Origin: Persicaria tinctoria
Taxonomy: Eukaryota > Streptophyta > Magnoliopsida > Caryophyllales > Polygonaceae
NCBI GenBank assembly: GCA_037127255.1
Contig: JBANSL010000002.1
Span: 43,309,892-43,373,891, forward strand
DNA: 64,000 nt
Direction: 5' to 3'
This document shows positions 1-12,138 of this stretch, in pieces. Under the pieces are notes generated by a model. It searched no databases and was not told the DNA's origin. It was given only the letters and a program-made list of their open reading frames with translations. The translations under genes were made by a program, and so were the position numbers. Numbering within the stretch: position 1 is the stretch's first letter; each line of letters begins with the position of its first letter.

Positions 1-120
1 AGTCCGGATCGAGCGAGGTCGATCGGCCGGAGCGAGGGTTGCAGGAGCGGCGGCCGGAGCGAGGATCGACGAGCGGCGGCGGCCTGCGCAGCAACCGTCG
101 ATGAACAATCAGAGGTTGAA
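1..120. other. GC-rich edge sequence, unassigned
   Basis: A GC-rich stretch built from repeated GGCCGGAGCGAGG and GATCGA-type words, cut by the window edge. It resembles in style, but not visibly in sequence, the GC-rich leader at 60738-61443. No coding frame can be supported. It ends abruptly where the A-rich repeats begin. Confidence 0.3.
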
Positions 121-1270
121 GATGGAGTTTTGACAAAATTACAAAAATTAACCCAAAATAGCAATTTTTGTAAAATTACAAAAATTAACCCATAATTATG
201 AAAAAGTTGCATTACATTAAAGAAAAAATTGCATTACATCAAAGAAAAAATATTGCATCACATTGAAAAAGTTGCATTACATTAAAGAAAAAATTGTCAT
301 CAAAACGTTACCTTGAAAAAATATGGCATCACGAAAACATTACATTGGAAAAATATGGCATCACGAAAACATTACATTGGAAAAATATGGCATCACGAAA
401 AAAAAAATATCATCAAAAAATTGATATCAAAAAAGTGTCATCAGTAGGCAACGGTAAAAAAAAATGGCATCAATGGTCATTGTGGCATCACAGTAAACAA
501 AAAAATATCAGCAAGATTTGAAAAAAGTGGCATTAAAAAAGTGTCATCAATCCATTTTATTATAAAATCAAACGATTTGATTAAAAAAATATCATCAAAT
601 AATTACACTAGAAAAATGGCATCAAAACACTGCGTTGAAAATGTTGCATCACATTAAATAAAAAAATGTCATCTAAACATTACCTTGAAAAAATATGGCA
701 CCACGAAATCAGTACCTTGAAAAAAAATATGGCATCAAACGATTTGATTAAAAAAAGTGAGATAAAATAATTAAATTAGAAAAATGGTATCAAAACACTA
801 ATTTGAAAAACTTGCATCACATTAAAAGAAAAAAATGTCATCAAAATACCACTTTGAAAAAATATGGCATCATGGTAAAACAAAACATATCATCAAAACA
901 TTGACATAAAAAAGTGTCATCAAAGTTTAAAAAAAGTGGCATCACATAACATAAAAAACGCTACTTTAAAAAGTGGCATCACATTAAAGAAAAAAAATGT
1001 AATTAGAAATTTGGCATTAAAACACTGTGTAAAAATGGCATCAAAAAATTGATGTAAAAAAAGTGTTATCAGTAGTCAAGGGTAAAAAAATGACATCAAT
1101 GGTCAATGTGGCATCACAGTAAACAAAAAAATATCAACAAGATTTGAAAAAGTGATATTAAAAAAGTGTCATCAAACCATTTTATTAGAAAAATGACATC
1201 AAAGTGAAAATAAAATGTCAAAAAAATGGCATCAAAACGACAAGAAATGACATCATAAAAAAAAAAAAAA
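121..1270. repeat. A-rich degenerate tandem repeat (GGCATCA / TGTCATCA words)
   Basis: About 1.15 kb made of the words TGGCATCA and TGTCATCA separated by poly-A runs. A clear 32-bp period is visible around 325-400 (ATATGGCATCACGAAAACAT repeats). A larger duplication is also visible: about 395-560 is repeated with changes at about 1040-1185, a spacing near 645 bp, including the shared CAGTAAACAAAAAAATATCA. The frames crossing it are K/H-rich and low complexity, so I read it as non-coding, perhaps the subterminal region of a DNA transposon. Confidence 0.7.
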
Positions 1271-1274
1271 AACT

Positions 1275-1332
1275 GTTGACCGGTCAACGGTCAACGTTGA
1301 CCGCGTTGACCGGTCAACGGTCAACGTTGACC
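1275..1332. repeat. GTTGACC/GGTCAAC palindromic double repeat
   Basis: Two copies of a 28-30 bp unit composed only of GTTGACC and its reverse complement GGTCAAC. The TTGAC core matches the plant W-box bound by WRKY factors, but here it may simply be a subterminal transposon repeat. The following 1333-1559 holds nothing I can assign. Confidence 0.6.
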
Positions 1333-1559
1333 TTGATAGTTAAAATGGGAAGGGTGGTAGGTTAGTTAATTCATTTTGTTTGGGTGCTAGTTAGCTAATT
1401 AGATATTTATAATGTGTTAGTTGGCAATATAACCCTTAAATAAATGAGACGATGTCTATACTTTTATTTACATCGTAAATTTAGAAACCGATGTTAATTT
1501 TATTTTAACAAGGCAGGTTTTTTTTACTAATGTAGCCGATGTTAAATAGCAGAATTCTA

Positions 1560-2054
1560 GTAGTTACCGGGTTGCGGTGCAGTCAACCGAGAGTGATTGA
1601 GATGGAGGACGACAACAAAGCTATCAAGGACTTTTTTCGGAAATGAGAGGATGACGGTGGGTGACATGGAGAGCGAACTGAAGAACTCATTGTTGGTGGT
1701 GCGGAGCCCGCGAAGACGATTCAAGCTAGTGGTTTTCTACATTGTGGAAGGCGTGTTGCTAGGGGAGGAACAGAGGAAGGGGTTGCGGAGCTGGATCGTC
1801 AGATTGGTGGAGAATGTGGATCGGTTTTTGGCATTCCCATGGGGACTGGTCATTTATGCTGCAACACACGTCTCGCTGGACGGCGTCGTAAAGCGCCGGG
1901 AGGCTGAGTTGAAGGCAGAAGATCGCAAGAAGCGCAACAGTTATGGGCTGATGGTTTATCCGCTTTCCTTTCAAGTAACCTTCTTGACCACACCCATCAT
2001 CATTTTGTAATTCATATGCTGAAAATGTAATAATTTGAGTGGGGATGCGGTGCA
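1560..2054 (+). pseudogene. DUF1985 gene fragment (copy C)
   Basis: A broken third copy of the DUF1985/Ulp1-type transposon gene also present at 6730-9820 and 12139-15512. It starts inside the domain at the equivalent of VTGLRCGR and runs through WIVRLVENVDRFL, the PWG motif and the PLSFQVT segment, all shared with the other copies. One frame change is needed near 1640. The first part of the gene and the Ulp1 peptidase part are missing. The 3' side ends at about 2054, where Athila-like sequence starts without an LTR end. That junction is therefore not a simple insertion. Confidence 0.75.
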
Positions 2055-4265
2055 GACACTACTCGATATCGAGTAGGCCAACTCGATATCGACAAGCCAC
2101 CATAGCTCCTCGACTTCAAAAAACCACTAGACGCAGACGAAGCTACTCGAGATCACTCGAGATCGACAAGCCTATCTCTACTCGACATGCCCAGTTTCAC
2201 CTTCCTCGATGTGTTATCCTGTGAGTTCCTTCCTTTACTCTTGTTTTTATTTTATACAGTGAGGACACTGTAATATTTAAGTATGGGGTGGGGGGAGGGC
2301 TTACTGTCTTACTTTATGCATATTTGAATTTATTTGCCATATTTGACATTATTTGTGCATTAATTCTTGAAATTGCTTATACATGGCTATTTTGGAATGC
2401 ATTATTTGATTTATATGCTTATATGCATGTTTTCCAAAATTTGAAGAAAAATGACCCCCATTGAAAATTTTGAATAATGTCATGGAAGCTTTAATCGAAC
2501 TCGACGATGCAAAATTGGATTCATTAGAGATATAACATGAAATTGCCTAGTAAAGGGAAGTCACAATGAAGTGCATTATTTCATGAAAACCATAAAAGGA
2601 GGTAAAATTTGAAATTGCTTTTGACATGTTGCATGATAAGATGATGGAGGACTTTATATTTCCATATAATGCTCATTGTTATAATTCCTAGCCTTACGTA
2701 TGCTTATGCATTACACAAAAGCCATAATATGCCTTATTTCAATTATTGCTCCACATGATCTAAATATTTGCCATTCTTTACCTTATCCGGGGATTATGTT
2801 GAGAATGATGTTACATTATGGAGATTTTTATATGGTTGTTGTGTTTATCATTATTGGAGTTTGGCGGGAAAGTGTTTGAAATATATGGAAAATTTAATGA
2901 GTGAAAGAAAATCCAATCACCTCAGGAGATAAAGGTAGATTGACCCTGCTCTCTAAGATAATAGTTTGGAGAGATGGGACATATTGTGAGGAGTCCAAAG
3001 CACTAAGTATCCGGGGCCATTCATGACACCCATGTTTGCGACTCGCGAGAAGGTAGTGCTGAGGTCAGAGAGGTAAAAGCATTATTATTGAGAAAAAGCA
3101 TTATTACTGATAAAAGCATTATGAAAGGTGATGAATGTTATGAAGAAGGAATGTGGAAACTCAAGTTTGGAAATACTCCATTTTCCCGGATCATTAGCAC
3201 CACATTGCCAGAAATTGCCCACCTTTTGGCCTTTTACCAATTCTACTCCTTATTTAAGCTGAATTAAAGTTCTCTGGATTATTAATGCTTTGTCACGAAT
3301 GAATGTTTTGCATAACCCTCCTTTTGTGAGTAGATGTTGCTTTTATTTGCATATGCATGAATCTGCGACACAAGTACCTTTTCGAGGATGGTAATTGATT
3401 GCAGGGATATATGAGAATGAATCTGATATGTTGAGAGTTTTGATTTATTCCCCTGAATGATAAATAAAAATATTGCTTGAGGACAAGCAAGCTTAAGTAT
3501 GGGGTGTTTGTTGTGAGCCTAATTTGCCATATTTTATACTATCATTTATATCGATTTCTGCACGCATTTCATACATTTGGGTTAGAATAATACAGAATCT
3601 GTGTAGTTTACACTTATTTTCAATATATGGAGGTTTACACAAGTTTTGGTTATATTTCGCAGAAATCGGACGCACTTTGGAGCTTAAAGGAAACTCATGG
3701 AGAAGCTAAGAATGGTGCAGCTGGAGAAAATGCCATATTTCACCATTCTTCGTTCTGAATCAAGCTTTGATGTCTTCATGAGAGTTGTAGCCCTCGCGCA
3801 TGGTTATATGCGTCAATCCGACGAACGAGAACTCCGGAAAGTGCGTTTCAAGAACAGAGCAGAAAGCTGAAGCCAAGTGTACTCGATATCGAGTACATCT
3901 TACTCGATATCGACCAACCTGGTCGAGCAGAGCTGATCGAGGACACCGAGTCAGAGACAACCCGACTCCCGGAACCCTACTCGAGATCGACTAGCTCTAG
4001 TCGAGATCGACCACACTTCGGAGCCATGTCCGGAGTCGACGAGCTGTGCCAAGCCGAGAAGCCGAGGACGAAGACGCAGATCACCTCTACTCGATCTCGA
4101 GGAGGCTTGGTCGAGATTGACGACGCCCAGGAGCCCAGATCCGAGCCTGTCGAGCAAATCTACCCGACCAAGCCAGCCAGACGACGAAGCCTACTCGATA
4201 TAGAGTAGGGCTACTCGAGATCGACTAGACCTCCGAGCCATGTCCGAGCCTTGTCGAGCACCAGT

Positions 4266-4345
4266 CACTCGAGACAGACGGGGCCTACTCGAGACAGACG
4301 AGGCCTACTCGAGACAGACGAGGCCTACTCGAGATCGACAAGACC
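4266..4345. repeat. 20-bp tandem repeat CTACTCGAGACAGACGAGGC
   Basis: Three copies of CTCGAGACAGACG(A/G)GGCCTA with exact 20-bp spacing (4268, 4288, 4308), then a fourth at 4328 that reverts to CTCGAGATCGAC. It shows the LTR's palindromic word expanding locally in tandem. Confidence 0.85.
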
Positions 4346-4621
4346 CTGGTCGAGATCGAGTAGACTTCCAGAAGACGCGTTACTCGGTTTTGACGAATCC
4401 TACTCGGTATAGGGTTGCTTGGGCTGGAAGATTGCCGATTCTATCCAAAATCATCAAGATACATCATGAAGGAGAAGATTTATCCATTGAATACATTTTA
4501 GATATAATTCCCTATTTTAGATTTAATTCCTTTATTGTTTTTATTTATCTTTAAAGCCTTTTAGATATAATTTTATATATAGATAGATATTTCTTTCCTA
4601 GAATAGATAGGGAATGAAGCG

Positions 4622-4629
4622 TATAAATA
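4622..4629 (+). promoter_or_regulatory. LTR TATA box
   Basis: TATAAATA in the context GCGTATAAATAAAGCCCTAGGGGC. The same context recurs in both LTRs of the large element (18575 and 32025), which supports it as the core promoter of this LTR lineage. Confidence 0.65.
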
Positions 4630-5650
4630 AAGCCCTAGGGGCTCAGTTTTATTCATTCAATTTCAGAGACAATTAGTTAGTTACATAAAGAGAAGAGATT
4701 GTAAGTTGGAATTTATTTTTATGCAAGTTAGTTCTTTTCATTCAATGTCTGCGATTGCAATGAGGCGTGAGTAGTCCACCCACTTCTGGGGCTGGGGTGA
4801 GCCCGACGGTGGCCATGTGAGGTGATGCGGAAAAGGTCAGATCTTTTTGTGCGATTCATCTTCTATCCCTATGAGCATGATTCTTTTGCGAGAGTTGAAG
4901 GTGATCCTTGTTTGTGTTATTGAAGCGAAAGTGATCTTAATGCAACTTGGATTAATTATGTGAAAAAGGATTAGTAACAATTAGGGTTTATGCGAAAGCC
5001 TCTATATGCCTATTTGTTAATGACGAGAGTTATTTGATGGAAAGCATGATCTTTTATGCCTTTATGTGTTACTTTGCATGGTTATCGTTGTGGTGTTGAT
5101 ACCCTGGCTTCGGAAGTCTTTTAGCATATTGAGTTTATTTCTGTCAAAGATCTGAGTTTTGGTTTCGAAATTTTGCAATTTAAATTTCTGAGTTTTCTGC
5201 ATTCTTGTCGACATAGAGGAGATCTAGTCGATCTCGAGTTGGTTGTACTCGATCTCGAGTACGCTTGGTCTAGGTCGAGTAAAGTTTCTGCCTTTTATCG
5301 ATTTCTGAAATTTCTGCCTTTGCTGTGCCTTGTCGATCTCGAGTAGCTACTGGTCGAGATCGACGAGCCCTTTGCTTTGCTTTTAGTTTCTGCTTTGCTT
5401 TTTATTTTCTGTTTTGCTTTGTTCTTTGCTTTTGTTTGTCTTTTCTGCTCTTGTTTCTGTCTTTCTGCTGCCTTGTCTGTGAGAATTTACAGCTACCTAA
5501 GAACTGCTGACGTGCTTCCTCGTGGATTCGATCCTGACTTTTCTCTTACTACAACGGGAGGAAGTCTTGTATTTATTTGCCGAGACAGGGAAGTCAGTCT
5601 GATCTATACTTTATATTTATTTCATACTTGACCCTCCTCCTGCAACAACA

Positions 5651-6729
5651 CAGTGTAGGTATGAACGTGGGTGCACTTGGTACGTTCTACAATTGATCGA
5701 ATTTGGTGACAAGGCAGATATTGTTACATGACACGAGGATTAAAAGGGGTGACATGAGTCATTTAGACCATACGTAGGAGTTGAGAGAGTGAATAGTGAC
5801 ACGAAAAAACCTGTAAGGTGACACGTGCATGCAAAGACGTGACCCGATACTGGGACAAAACAACAAAACGACAATAGAAAAGGAATCTTTCAGGGTGGCA
5901 GTTGGTTGCACAGTTACTTTGACCTGCTTTAAAAAATAGAAAAAAAGGAAAACCAAATATTCTCTCGCTGGAAAAAAAAGGTAAACAAAAGAAATGTAAA
6001 GAAATTACCTTTCACCAATTTGCATTCATTGCAGTTGGGAAATAAAACCACCACCACAAAGGAAAGAGAGAGAGTGAGTATTAATAGAGGGCAAGAAAGG
6101 AGGCCGTTGTGAATTGAAGGGAAAGAGGAGAGCAGCATTCCGGCCGCTGTGAACATACGACATAGGGCAATGGAGGGGAAGCCCGTACCGAAGAGGAAGG
6201 CGACGGAAAACAGATACAACACAATTTATTCTTGAAATTCATCTCCCTTTTCTGCTACTCTGAATCTTCACTTAATTTGCATTCTTCCCCACTTAATTTG
6301 TAATCTTCCATTGTTTCGTTCAAAGGCATGCAATTTGGGAATGGAGAAAATTCGAAAATTAGGGATTTGGGTTAACGGAGATCTGGGGAATTGGGGGATA
6401 CGGGGAAATAGAGATCAGGGGTAAAAGGGGCATGGGGATTTGAGGATTTGAGAGAGAAGAGCGAGGGAGGTTGAAGATGAGCGTGGGAGGGTTGCAGGTC
6501 CTTTAACCCAGACTGTTAGAGTAACCCCTGTCATAAACGGGTACTGTAGGAGTATTGGGAGAAGCCAACTGACATTCATGACATGGGTTATGTTGTTGGG
6601 TGACAAGGGTTACCCGCTAAGGTGACATGGGCACTTTCTCGTGAAACACTCCTAGACAGATTTAATAAGTAGGGGGTGATTTTGTCTGCATATTGATTAT
6701 GTTCATGTCCATCTAATTGCAGGAAGGAC
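5651..6729 (+). other. Non-coding leader of DUF1985/Ulp1 copy A with dispersed GTGACA words
   Basis: No supported ORF. The stretch has repeated GTGACA-A/T-GGG words and complements at about 5709-5835 and 6520-6640. Similar words occur in the introns of copy A, between copies A and B (10110-10200, 11738-11800) and upstream of copy B (15565-15800). An acceptor-like TCTAATTGCAG ends at about 6721, nine bases before the likely start codon, suggesting a leader intron. Confidence 0.5.
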
Positions 6730-9700
6730 ATGGTTCGGTCCCAGAATTTGAGGAGGAAGGGTACCCGGCGACCGAAGAAAATGGAGCCACGACTTGTAGT
6801 GCTAGAGGAGAAGCATTTCCGGGGGCTGGTCAACCATGGTTCGAGAGTGTCGCTGCTCGTGAACTTGGACAACTGGGTCGACCCTGTCGATTGGGAGAAG
6901 TTGTTGCAAAGCCAATTTGGGGGTATTGTGCAATTGGCAAACCGGGTTCAGTTCTCGTCCCAACTATTGCATTACGTGTTACAACGACAGCTTGTGACAT
7001 AAAAGAAGTGGGAGACTTGGTACATGCTGCAAGACAAGCTTCGACAATTCTCGATCAAGGAGTTTTCGCTCGTTACTGGGCTGCGGTGTGGTCGAGTTTG
7101 TGGGGAAGACATAGAGACGGAGGATGACAAGAAGACAAAGAAGGCTCTCAAGGACTTATTCGGAACGGACAGCATGAAGGTGGGTGAGCTAGAGAACGCC
7201 TTCAAGAACTCCATCTTGAAGGAGCCGAGTGCGAGAACTACCGAGAAGGCATTTTAAGATCGCTCTCCTTCTCATCGTCGAAGGAGTTCTGCTTGGGGGA
7301 GAACCAAGGAAACCCATGCGAGGGTGGATTGTGAAGCTTGTGGAGAACGTTGATCGGTTTCTGGATTACCCCTAGGGCAGGATTGTGTACGATGCCACCC
7401 ACGAGTCCCTATCGTGTGTCATAGAACGACGTGTCGCTGACTTGAAGCCGAAGGCGAAGGACGAGAAACATGGATATGGGCTAATGGGTTTTCCGTATGC
7501 ATTCCAGGTGACCTACTTGACCGAAGTTATACTTTAACTATTAAGTGAAATTGATGAACTCGAGTGTCATGTGTGGTTGTTGTAGCTTTGACTGGACGAA
7601 GCGGTCCCGGGGATTGGGGAGGAGTTTGCGAACCGGGTGTCGAACACGGCGTTGCCTCGCATGATGAGGTGGACAACTGATGACAACAATCTAAGCTATG
7701 AGACGATCCAGTCCCGCAAGGACCCTGAGAATTCGGAAAGCATAAAGGTCGACGACAACCCGATACTAGTACCGAAGGTCGGCGAGTATGAATTGATGCT
7801 CGGGTGTTTCTACCAGCATGAGGAGCCTGACCTCTACTTTGATGAAATTGAGGCTGCGTTGGCACCCAGTTATTACGGTGAGGCCGAATAACATTTGCGA
7901 ACCACCCCTCATTTATGTACTCTGTGTATCAGATGAAGGTCTTGGAAGGTGTTGTGAATGAGATGCGAGATGGCCAGTCGAATGCAGGAGGTGTGCAGAA
8001 ACCAATGGGCGATGTCCGTGGAGAGGATAACCACCAAAATATCGGGGGGGGGGGGCAGATGGACCAACTAAGGTGGACGACCAGCCACCAGAAGGACAAG
8101 AGGAGGTAAATTGGTTTTTAGTTCACATGGTATTTTCTCCCATTGTTTAAGGGTTAATAGAATCAACATTTTCATATTTCAATATATTGTAGACAACTGA
8201 CACGGTTGTTAATGTCAAGCGAAACGTTTTAATATCTAAGGTGACAAGGGAACAAATAAATTATCGGAATGACAATTGAAATAACCATAACCAATCGCCA
8301 GATCTCAGAGGCTGCGAAAGCCGAGACCGTTGGAGGAACTGGGAGAGACATCAGTGGAGAGAATGACGAGAAACATAGAGAGGCTGAGGAGAACAACCAT
8401 AAGGCTGGGTCAACGGAGGTAGCACCTATAGTGGACGACCAGCCAACGCTGGAATGACAGGATGGGAAGGTAAATTGGTTGTTACTTCACATTGTCATTT
8501 GAATCTATAATAGTCGTTTAGTGACAAGTGTATCGGTGTTAACCGACAGGGATAATTGATCGGGTGAAACGGGGGTAAAAACAATTTTTCCCTGACCCTT
8601 GAAACTATCTAACCAATTGCCAGATCTCAGAGGCTGCAAAAGCGGAGCCCGTTCGAGGCAGGAAGAGTAAGAGAGGGCCAGGAGGTGAATGAGAAGTGAA
8701 GTCCCCGCCTCAGAAGAAACCGCGGGGCCGAAAAGGGAAGAACGTTGTCGAAGGCGCGGACACGATTAAGTTGGGTCTTGTATCCGTGTCAAACAACGAT
8801 GGCTTCGTCCGCTGGATGGATAGGTAACACTCATCAGTAGACATACTCAACTGATTGCAGACATGAGTCCATTCTCCTAACATTGTGGTTGTGGTTGTGC
8901 GGCGGGGATGAGGACAGCTGAAAGACTGCGTACGGCATGACGCTGACTAAGGAGTTCTTCACCGCACTAAAAACGCCCACAGTTTGGCTAAACTCTGAGA
9001 TACGATACCCGCCTAAGTGATTACCTTTGTTTAGTGAATGACACGGTATCTAGTGTAATAGGTACTGCAATAGTATTGGATTTTTACTAGGGTTGTAATC
9101 GATGCAGCACATGGAACAAACATGCTATCTTTTTCGTAAAGGGGTAACGGAGAGGGTCGATGACGTTGGTGGTCGAGTTGTGGTTGTGGACACAGATTTC
9201 GGTCGCTATCTGCAGACTGAGTGGGACACATACAAGAGCGATGCGGATAGCCACGAAGCCGACCAGAAGCTGCTTGCCTACTTCGACGGGCGGTCCCTGG
9301 CGACGATAGACCGCCCGTGGGAAGGGGCGGAACTCATCCTCCTACCGTTGAACATGGAAAATATTCACTGGATCGCCGTAGCGATAGATCTGATTGGGTG
9401 GCAGGTAAGGGTTTATGATTCGGACGTTTACATCGTGAGGGACCGCCATCTGCCGGTACACTTAAGCTGCATCACCCACCATATCCCGGTACTGATGAAT
9501 GCGCACCCCGCGTTGATGGCCACCTACGCCGACAAGTTGCCAAAGCCGTTCACCCTTAGTCGCGAGAAAAGGATGCCGCAGAACAAGCAGAGGTAATTTA
9601 TGTGGAACACTTAAATATCTCTTCGTCTCATAGTGGTATCCGGTTGTAATGAATCTGACTTAAGCATCCCTATTGCAATGGAGACTGCGGTCCATATACG

Positions 9701-9820
9701 ATCAGGTTCATGCAACTCCTCACGAAGGACGCCTCCACCTACGACGGTCTTGACGACGCATTCATCGGGGCGTACATGCACATGCTTGCCGTTGGCATCT
9801 TCCATGGTAGACGGTTATGA
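6730..9820 (+). pseudogene. DUF1985 / Ulp1 (C48) peptidase transposon gene, decayed copy A
   Basis: A multi-exon gene of the DUF1985 plus Ulp1-like cysteine peptidase type usually found in Mutator-like plant elements. The first exon starts MVRSQNLRRK at 6730 and carries DUF1985 (VNLDNWVDP, FGGIVQLANR, WIVKLVENVDRFL). It has a TAA at 7000, a frameshift near 7236 and a TAG at about 7373 where copies B and C have Trp. Further coding pieces lie at about 7590-7891, 7915-8109 and 8269-8457, at 8605-8825 (PPQKKPRGRKGKN, a basic nuclear-type tract), and at about 8880-9010. The peptidase spans 9102-9596 (HWIAVAID with the His, VYDSD with the Asp). Its Cys exon is at about 9680-9820 (DCGPYTIRF, ending IFHGRRL-stop at 9818-9820). 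The exon around 8285-8335 is duplicated at 8610-8660. The His-Asp-Cys triad is present, but the gene is interrupted. Confidence 0.8.
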
Positions 9821-10321
9821 TCGCAGTTGTGATCACCATTGCCCAGTGTTATGAACTTTGATGTTATGGTAGAAGGTTGTTATGAGCATCGTTTTTGTTG
9901 TGTTCGATTTTTATGAACATGGTTGTTGCTCAGAACATTTAGTTGTGGACGGTAGATCACTAGGTTGGTATTTTCGTACGTTGCTATGAACTATGTCGAT
10001 GTATTTATCTTCAATCGGTGGTTATGTGTTGTAGAAAGTTAATTTATTTTTATGATATTTTTAGGCAGTGGTTGAGTATGTTGTCATGCTCGAAACTTTG
10101 GTTATAAGCTGTAAGGAAATCACCCGTTTCACCAAAGTTGGAATCCCGTGTCAACTTACATAATTATCGTGTCACTGATGTCAATATGCTGAGTAGGGCG
10201 ATTTCCTAACACGACTAGCACAAACACTCAGGAATGTAAACATGAGCTGAAACAAGTGCCAATGCATGGGTGATTTCATTATCAAAGTGAGAATCACATT
10301 GTCAAACATCAAATTCAAAGC
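9821..10321. other. Non-coding 3' flank of copy A
   Basis: T/G-rich sequence with repeated GTTATGA words (about 9850-10030), then GTGTCA-type words near 10150-10200. No ORF or RNA gene seen. Its last five bases, AAAGC (10317-10321), are the 5' target-site copy for the following solo LTR. Confidence 0.5.
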
Positions 10322-11730
10322 TGATAGCATGCATTTAGGTAGGCATAATAGGTTGCATTTAGCTTAGTTAAGATGCATTTCATGGATGGATTAAGTGCAA
10401 TTTGCATCTTTGCTCTCTATGTTAGTGGAGTCGGAATCTACACACTTTTATTGATTATTTCAGGTAATCGTGGATCCGATAATGTGACATGGGTTGATAA
10501 CACATTAGATAAGAATGTCTAGTTGATCGGAGAAGCTTAGATGAAGATCTCAAGAGGTCCTGAGAAGAAGAAGCGGACCTAAACGAAGAACAAGTCTGCA
10601 GAAGTTGTCCCCAAACATGCTGAACTTGTTTTGCACTTTCTGGAGGCCTCAGCGGTCCGATTGACTATTATAACCATGCGTTGGAAAGCTCTCTTCGAGT
10701 TCTACAACTTTCATGTTGACACTGAGACCAAATTCGAAGAGGAAAGATTGCTGTGAATAGTAAGGCCGCCCCGCGGCTAGAGGCTCTAACGAAGGATTTC
10801 GCTGATCGCCGGCCGCCCAGCGGCCTTCGAAGAAACGCACCGTTCAGAATCAGAACTTAATTAGGGTTTTTAATATTATTTTGTGGCCGACTGGACTTAT
10901 TATAAGGCCGATTTTTATGTTATTTTCGGGGCTTCTATTATATTCTTACGTTCATTAGACACTTTAGAGATTTTAGAGATGTCTTCCATGAGGAACTAAA
11001 CTCATCTATTCTGCCTGCAATTTGAAGCTTTATTTAGATTGATTGTGAGTTTCTAATTCTCGTTCCTTGTTTCCTATATTTGAATGTTTCAACTTGTTTG
11101 TGCGAATTGATTGTTTATTGTTTTGTTCTATCTTGTCTGGTCAACTTGTTAGATCAATTCAATTGCTAAAGTTTTGTAGATTCCTGATTGTGAATCTTAA
11201 CCTAAGTGGCAAACTTGTTCCTTTATGACTAATTGAACTAATTGAACAAGTAGGAAGTTGGATGTGTTGTTAAATCCCTCTTTAGGTACTGCAAATACCT
11301 TGGTTAATCTCTGAACTTAAAGTTATCAATTGGGTTAAATCCTTCTTTAGGGACTGTTCGGTTTATAAGGGTTTCTAGGACTGGTTGGACTAGTAACTAT
11401 ATTAGATCAAGACAAGGGCATTCATAGGAAACTTAATAGGTCTAGAAAAAGTTACAAGGATCGCTTCAACCAAATAAAGTGAAAAATTGTAGGTAGAATT
11501 GCTTCTTCTAATTGTCTGAATTACAATTATTTACTTTTGCTTTCATCATTCCGCTTTGATAAAAGGCGGAACTTTCACACGTAAAAACCCCCCAATTTGG
11601 TTACTTGATTTGCATCTAAATCACACTTGAATAACGAATTTCCCTGTGGGATCGACATCTTGCTTATTGCTATACTAGTTATAGGTTTGAGTTTTCTTTG
11701 ACGGATCAACGACAGGTTTTCCCTCCGTCA
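10322..11730 (+). mobile_element. Solo LTR (1409 bp) of an Athila/Tat-like retrotransposon, TSD AAAGC
   Basis: Starts TGATAGCATGC and ends TTTTCCCTCCGTCA. It is flanked by perfect AAAGC direct repeats at 10317-10321 and 11731-11735. No PBS, polypurine tract or coding sequence is attached, so it is a solo LTR left by recombination. It is related to the solo LTR at 36604-38319: shared parts are GGAATCTAC...TTT, TAATCGTGGATCCGA and the CCCTCCGTCA end. Its GC-rich palindromic words (GCCGCCCCGCGGC and GGCCGCCCAGCGGCC, about 10764-10826) lie upstream of TTATTATAAGGCC. Confidence 0.88.
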
Positions 11731-11735
11731 AAAGC

Positions 11736-12138
11736 AGTGACATGATAACCCCTTCAACCTGACACGGTAATACGAAGACGGTGACAGGGGTTATTTCCTG
11801 AATTCATCCCCAAAAGTACTACGGACTTCTTTACCACTTACCGGTAGTATGTAACCCGTTTCCAAAAGTAAAGCAGCCTACTTAGAGTTTGCGAAGAAAG
11901 GGTTATGCATTTGGCATCTATTTTGTAATGGTAGGTGCAAGTACAATAAGTACGAAGTCCTACTTCCAGCATTCATGTCCAACAACAACATAATTGTCAG
12001 CCCCTAATTCAACTATTGAAGGTAATTGTATCGAAACAACCAAATGACAAGTTTAAAAGCAACGTTGTTCACAAAAAACGACAACAATTCACTTCCATAA
12101 CTACACCCCAACGACAATCAGATTATGTGTCCACTGAG
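11736..12138. other. Non-coding spacer between tail-to-tail Ulp1 copies
   Basis: Continues the sequence interrupted by the solo LTR. It holds GTGACATGATAACCCC and GTGACAGGGGTTATT words related to those in the leaders and introns of copies A and B, then about 300 bp with nothing I can assign. It ends at the stop codon of reverse-strand copy B. Confidence 0.45.

Larger units (their letters stand above)
2055..5650 (+). mobile_element. Athila-like Ty3/Gypsy element, 5'-truncated (3' internal part plus 3' LTR)
   Basis: The 3' portion of a retroelement related to the full one at 17743-32956. Shared landmarks are ACAGTGAGGACACTGT followed by AAGTATGGGGTGGG (about 2258-2295; compare 29521-29560) and GAGGACAAGCAAGCTTAAGTATGGGGTG just before the LTR (compare about 31160-31190). 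No gag-pol remains. 2055-2200 carries TACTCGATATCGAG-type words. 2230-3508 is AT-rich and non-coding, ending in the polypurine-like AGTATGGGGTG. The single LTR follows. The left side is truncated, so no target-site duplication can be assigned. Confidence 0.8.
3509..5650 (+). repeat. 3' LTR of the truncated Athila-like element (2142 bp)
   Basis: The LTR starts TGTTGTGAGCC directly after the polypurine-like tract and ends GCAACAACA, giving TGTTGT...ACAACA inverted ends. The U3 part (about 3885-4420) is crowded with CTCGATATCGAG / TCGAGATCGAC words, and a second group lies at 5215-5370. A TATA box sits between the two groups. The layout matches the LTR at 17743 region by region, including TATAAATAAAGCCC and the GAGGCGTGAGTAGTCCACC block, although the sequence differs. 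Confidence 0.85.

Noticed and set aside
121..1270. Regularly spaced repeats that could suggest a CRISPR-like array
   Set aside because: Repeats are degenerate, A-rich, without distinct spacers, and the window is a plant nuclear genome.
5325..5631. F/C/L-rich frames that look like a membrane protein
   Set aside because: Produced by TTTCTGCTTTGC repeats inside an LTR; no start context or homology.
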